Below are positions 5,220-6,053 of a stretch of DNA of 6,053 nucleotides, one piece after another; the first letter of the stretch is position 1; each line of letters opens with the position of its first letter. The translations under genes and the position numbers were made by a program. The DNA is from an uncultured Butyricicoccus sp. (GTDB lineage Bacteria; Bacillota; Clostridia; Oscillospirales; Butyricicoccaceae). The stretch spans positions 1-6,053 of the forward strand of contig USLE01000092.1 of the NCBI GenBank assembly GCA_900555465.1, written 5' to 3'. The notes beneath the pieces were generated by a model. It did no database searches, was not told where the DNA came from, and saw nothing but the letters and a program-made list of their open reading frames with translations.

Positions 5220-6053
5220 TTACAGGTCGAAGCTCAGGTCCTGCTCGGGGATGTTATGCTTGTTGGCATAGCCGGTCAGGATCATGGTGAGCGCGCCGTC
5301 GCCGGTCACGTTGCAGGCCGTGCCGAAGCTGTCCTGCAAAGCGAAGATGGTCAGCATGAGCGCCGTGCCCGTATCCGTGAAGCCCAGCACGCCCGTGATC
5401 AGGCCGAGCGAGGCCACGACCGTGCCTCCCGGCACGCCGGGCGCACCGATGGCGAACACGCCGAGCAGCAGGCAGAACAGCACCATCGACGAAAGCGACG
5501 GGATATAGCCGTACAGGATCTGCGAGACCGTCATGACGAAGAACACCTCGGTCAGCACGGATCCGCACAGATGGATATTGGCAAACAGCGGGATGCCGAA
5601 ATCCACCATATCATCGCGCAGCGGCGGCTCGGACTTTTTCGCGCAGCGCAGCGCAACTGCCAGCGTCGCGGCCGAGGACATCGTGCCCACCGCAGTCAGG
5701 TAAGCCGGGCCGTAGTTGCGCAACACGCGCAGCGGGTTGGAGCGGGAATACGCGCCGCCTACTGCATACAGCACCGCGAGCCAGATATAATGGCCCACCA
5801 TAACGATCAGCACGACCTTGATGAACACCGGCAGCTGTCTGGTGATCGTGCCCTGATAGGACAGCTCGCAGAAGGTCAGCGCGATAAACAGCGGCAGCAG
5901 CGGGATGACCACGCTCGTCACCATGCGCAGCACCATCTTCTGGAACTCGCCCAGCAGGGTGGCGAAAGTCCTGGCGCGCGTCCACGCTGCGGTCAGGCCG
6001 ATCAGGATGGACAGCACCAGCGCGCTCATCACGCTCATGATCTGCGGGATGTC
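5220..6053 (-). CDS. Divergent dicarboxylate/amino acid:cation symporter (SDF/GltPh family), 5' partial
   Basis: Membrane carrier of the SDF (DAACS) family, an elevator-type cation-coupled symporter. 277 codons are visible and the frame is open to the right edge, so the true start and the first helices lie outside (family members have about 400-450 residues). Residues are numbered from the first one in the window. Family marks: the serine-rich hairpin 1 tip MSSAAT (125-130), transmembrane helix 7 from FGIPL through HLCGS (161-165), the hairpin 2 tip GAPGVPGG (203-210) and helix 8 with D241, T245, N248 and D252 in DSFGTACNVTGD. Aligned without gaps to remembered GltPh segments, the Na-site motif NMDGT becomes HLCGS, D390 becomes F237, and R397, which holds the acidic side chain of aspartate, becomes G244. 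D394, T398, N401 and D405 are retained. The fold is therefore clear, but substrate and coupling probably differ from acidic amino acids. It converges on the regulator operon and seems independent of it. Confidence 0.9.
   Translation of the reverse strand, partial: DIPQIMSVMSALVLSILIGLTAAWTRARTFATLLGEFQKMVLRMVTSVVIPLLPLFIALTFCELSYQGTITRQLPVFIKVVLIVMVGHYIWLAVLYAVGGAYSRSNPLRVLRNYGPAYLTAVGTMSSAATLAVALRCAKKSEPPLRDDMVDFGIPLFANIHLCGSVLTEVFFVMTVSQILYGYIPSLSSMVLFCLLLGVFAIGAPGVPGGTVVASLGLITGVLGFTDTGTALMLTIFALQDSFGTACNVTGDGALTMILTGYANKHNIPEQDLSFDL

Overview
The window fits a chromosome or contig fragment from a moderately GC-rich Firmicute of the gut Clostridia type (Oscillospiraceae/Faecalibacterium-like would fit). 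The pointers are GGAGG/GGGGTG-type ribosome binding sites, a Gram-positive lipoprotein solute-binding protein, a clostridial style of sugar ABC cassette and mixed codon use with an AT-rich intergenic region. The genus is an inference from general character; no rRNA or marker gene is present.

Layout. Positions 1-2726 (minus strand) hold the first two genes of a monosaccharide (CUT2, ribose/galactose-type) ABC transporter: a lipoprotein solute-binding protein (1704-2726), then a double-ATPase subunit (1619 down to the left edge). A perfect 12-bp hairpin (1657-1686) lies between them. The ATPase frame does not stop at its expected C-terminus. At about 131-158 it runs in frame into an internal piece of a MetY-type O-acetylhomoserine sulfhydrylase, which continues off the window. 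This looks like a chimeric junction (assembly error or real recombination), and the expected permease gene is not visible.

Positions 2727-3295 are a long divergent control region with no convincing gene. It has a good extended -10 promoter for the transporter (minus strand, 2818-2844), a promoter for the regulators (plus strand, 3205-3241) and several dyads that could be operators.

Positions 3296-5161 (plus strand) encode a two-regulator operon: a LacI-family repressor with a sugar-binding effector domain, then 15 bases later an AraC-family activator with a cupin-like sensor domain. A strong, probably bidirectional terminator (5172-5212) closes the operon.

Positions 5220-6053 (minus strand, 5' end outside the window) encode a divergent member of the dicarboxylate/amino acid:cation symporter (SDF/GltPh) family that converges on the regulators. 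Several substrate- and sodium-binding residues of GltPh appear to be replaced.

How it works together (inference): a sugar is captured by the lipoprotein and imported by the ABC transporter, while the divergently encoded LacI repressor and AraC activator sense the same or a related sugar and tune both promoters. The SDF carrier is separated by the terminator and is probably functionally independent. I see no CRISPR array, tRNA, rRNA, transposase or phage gene.
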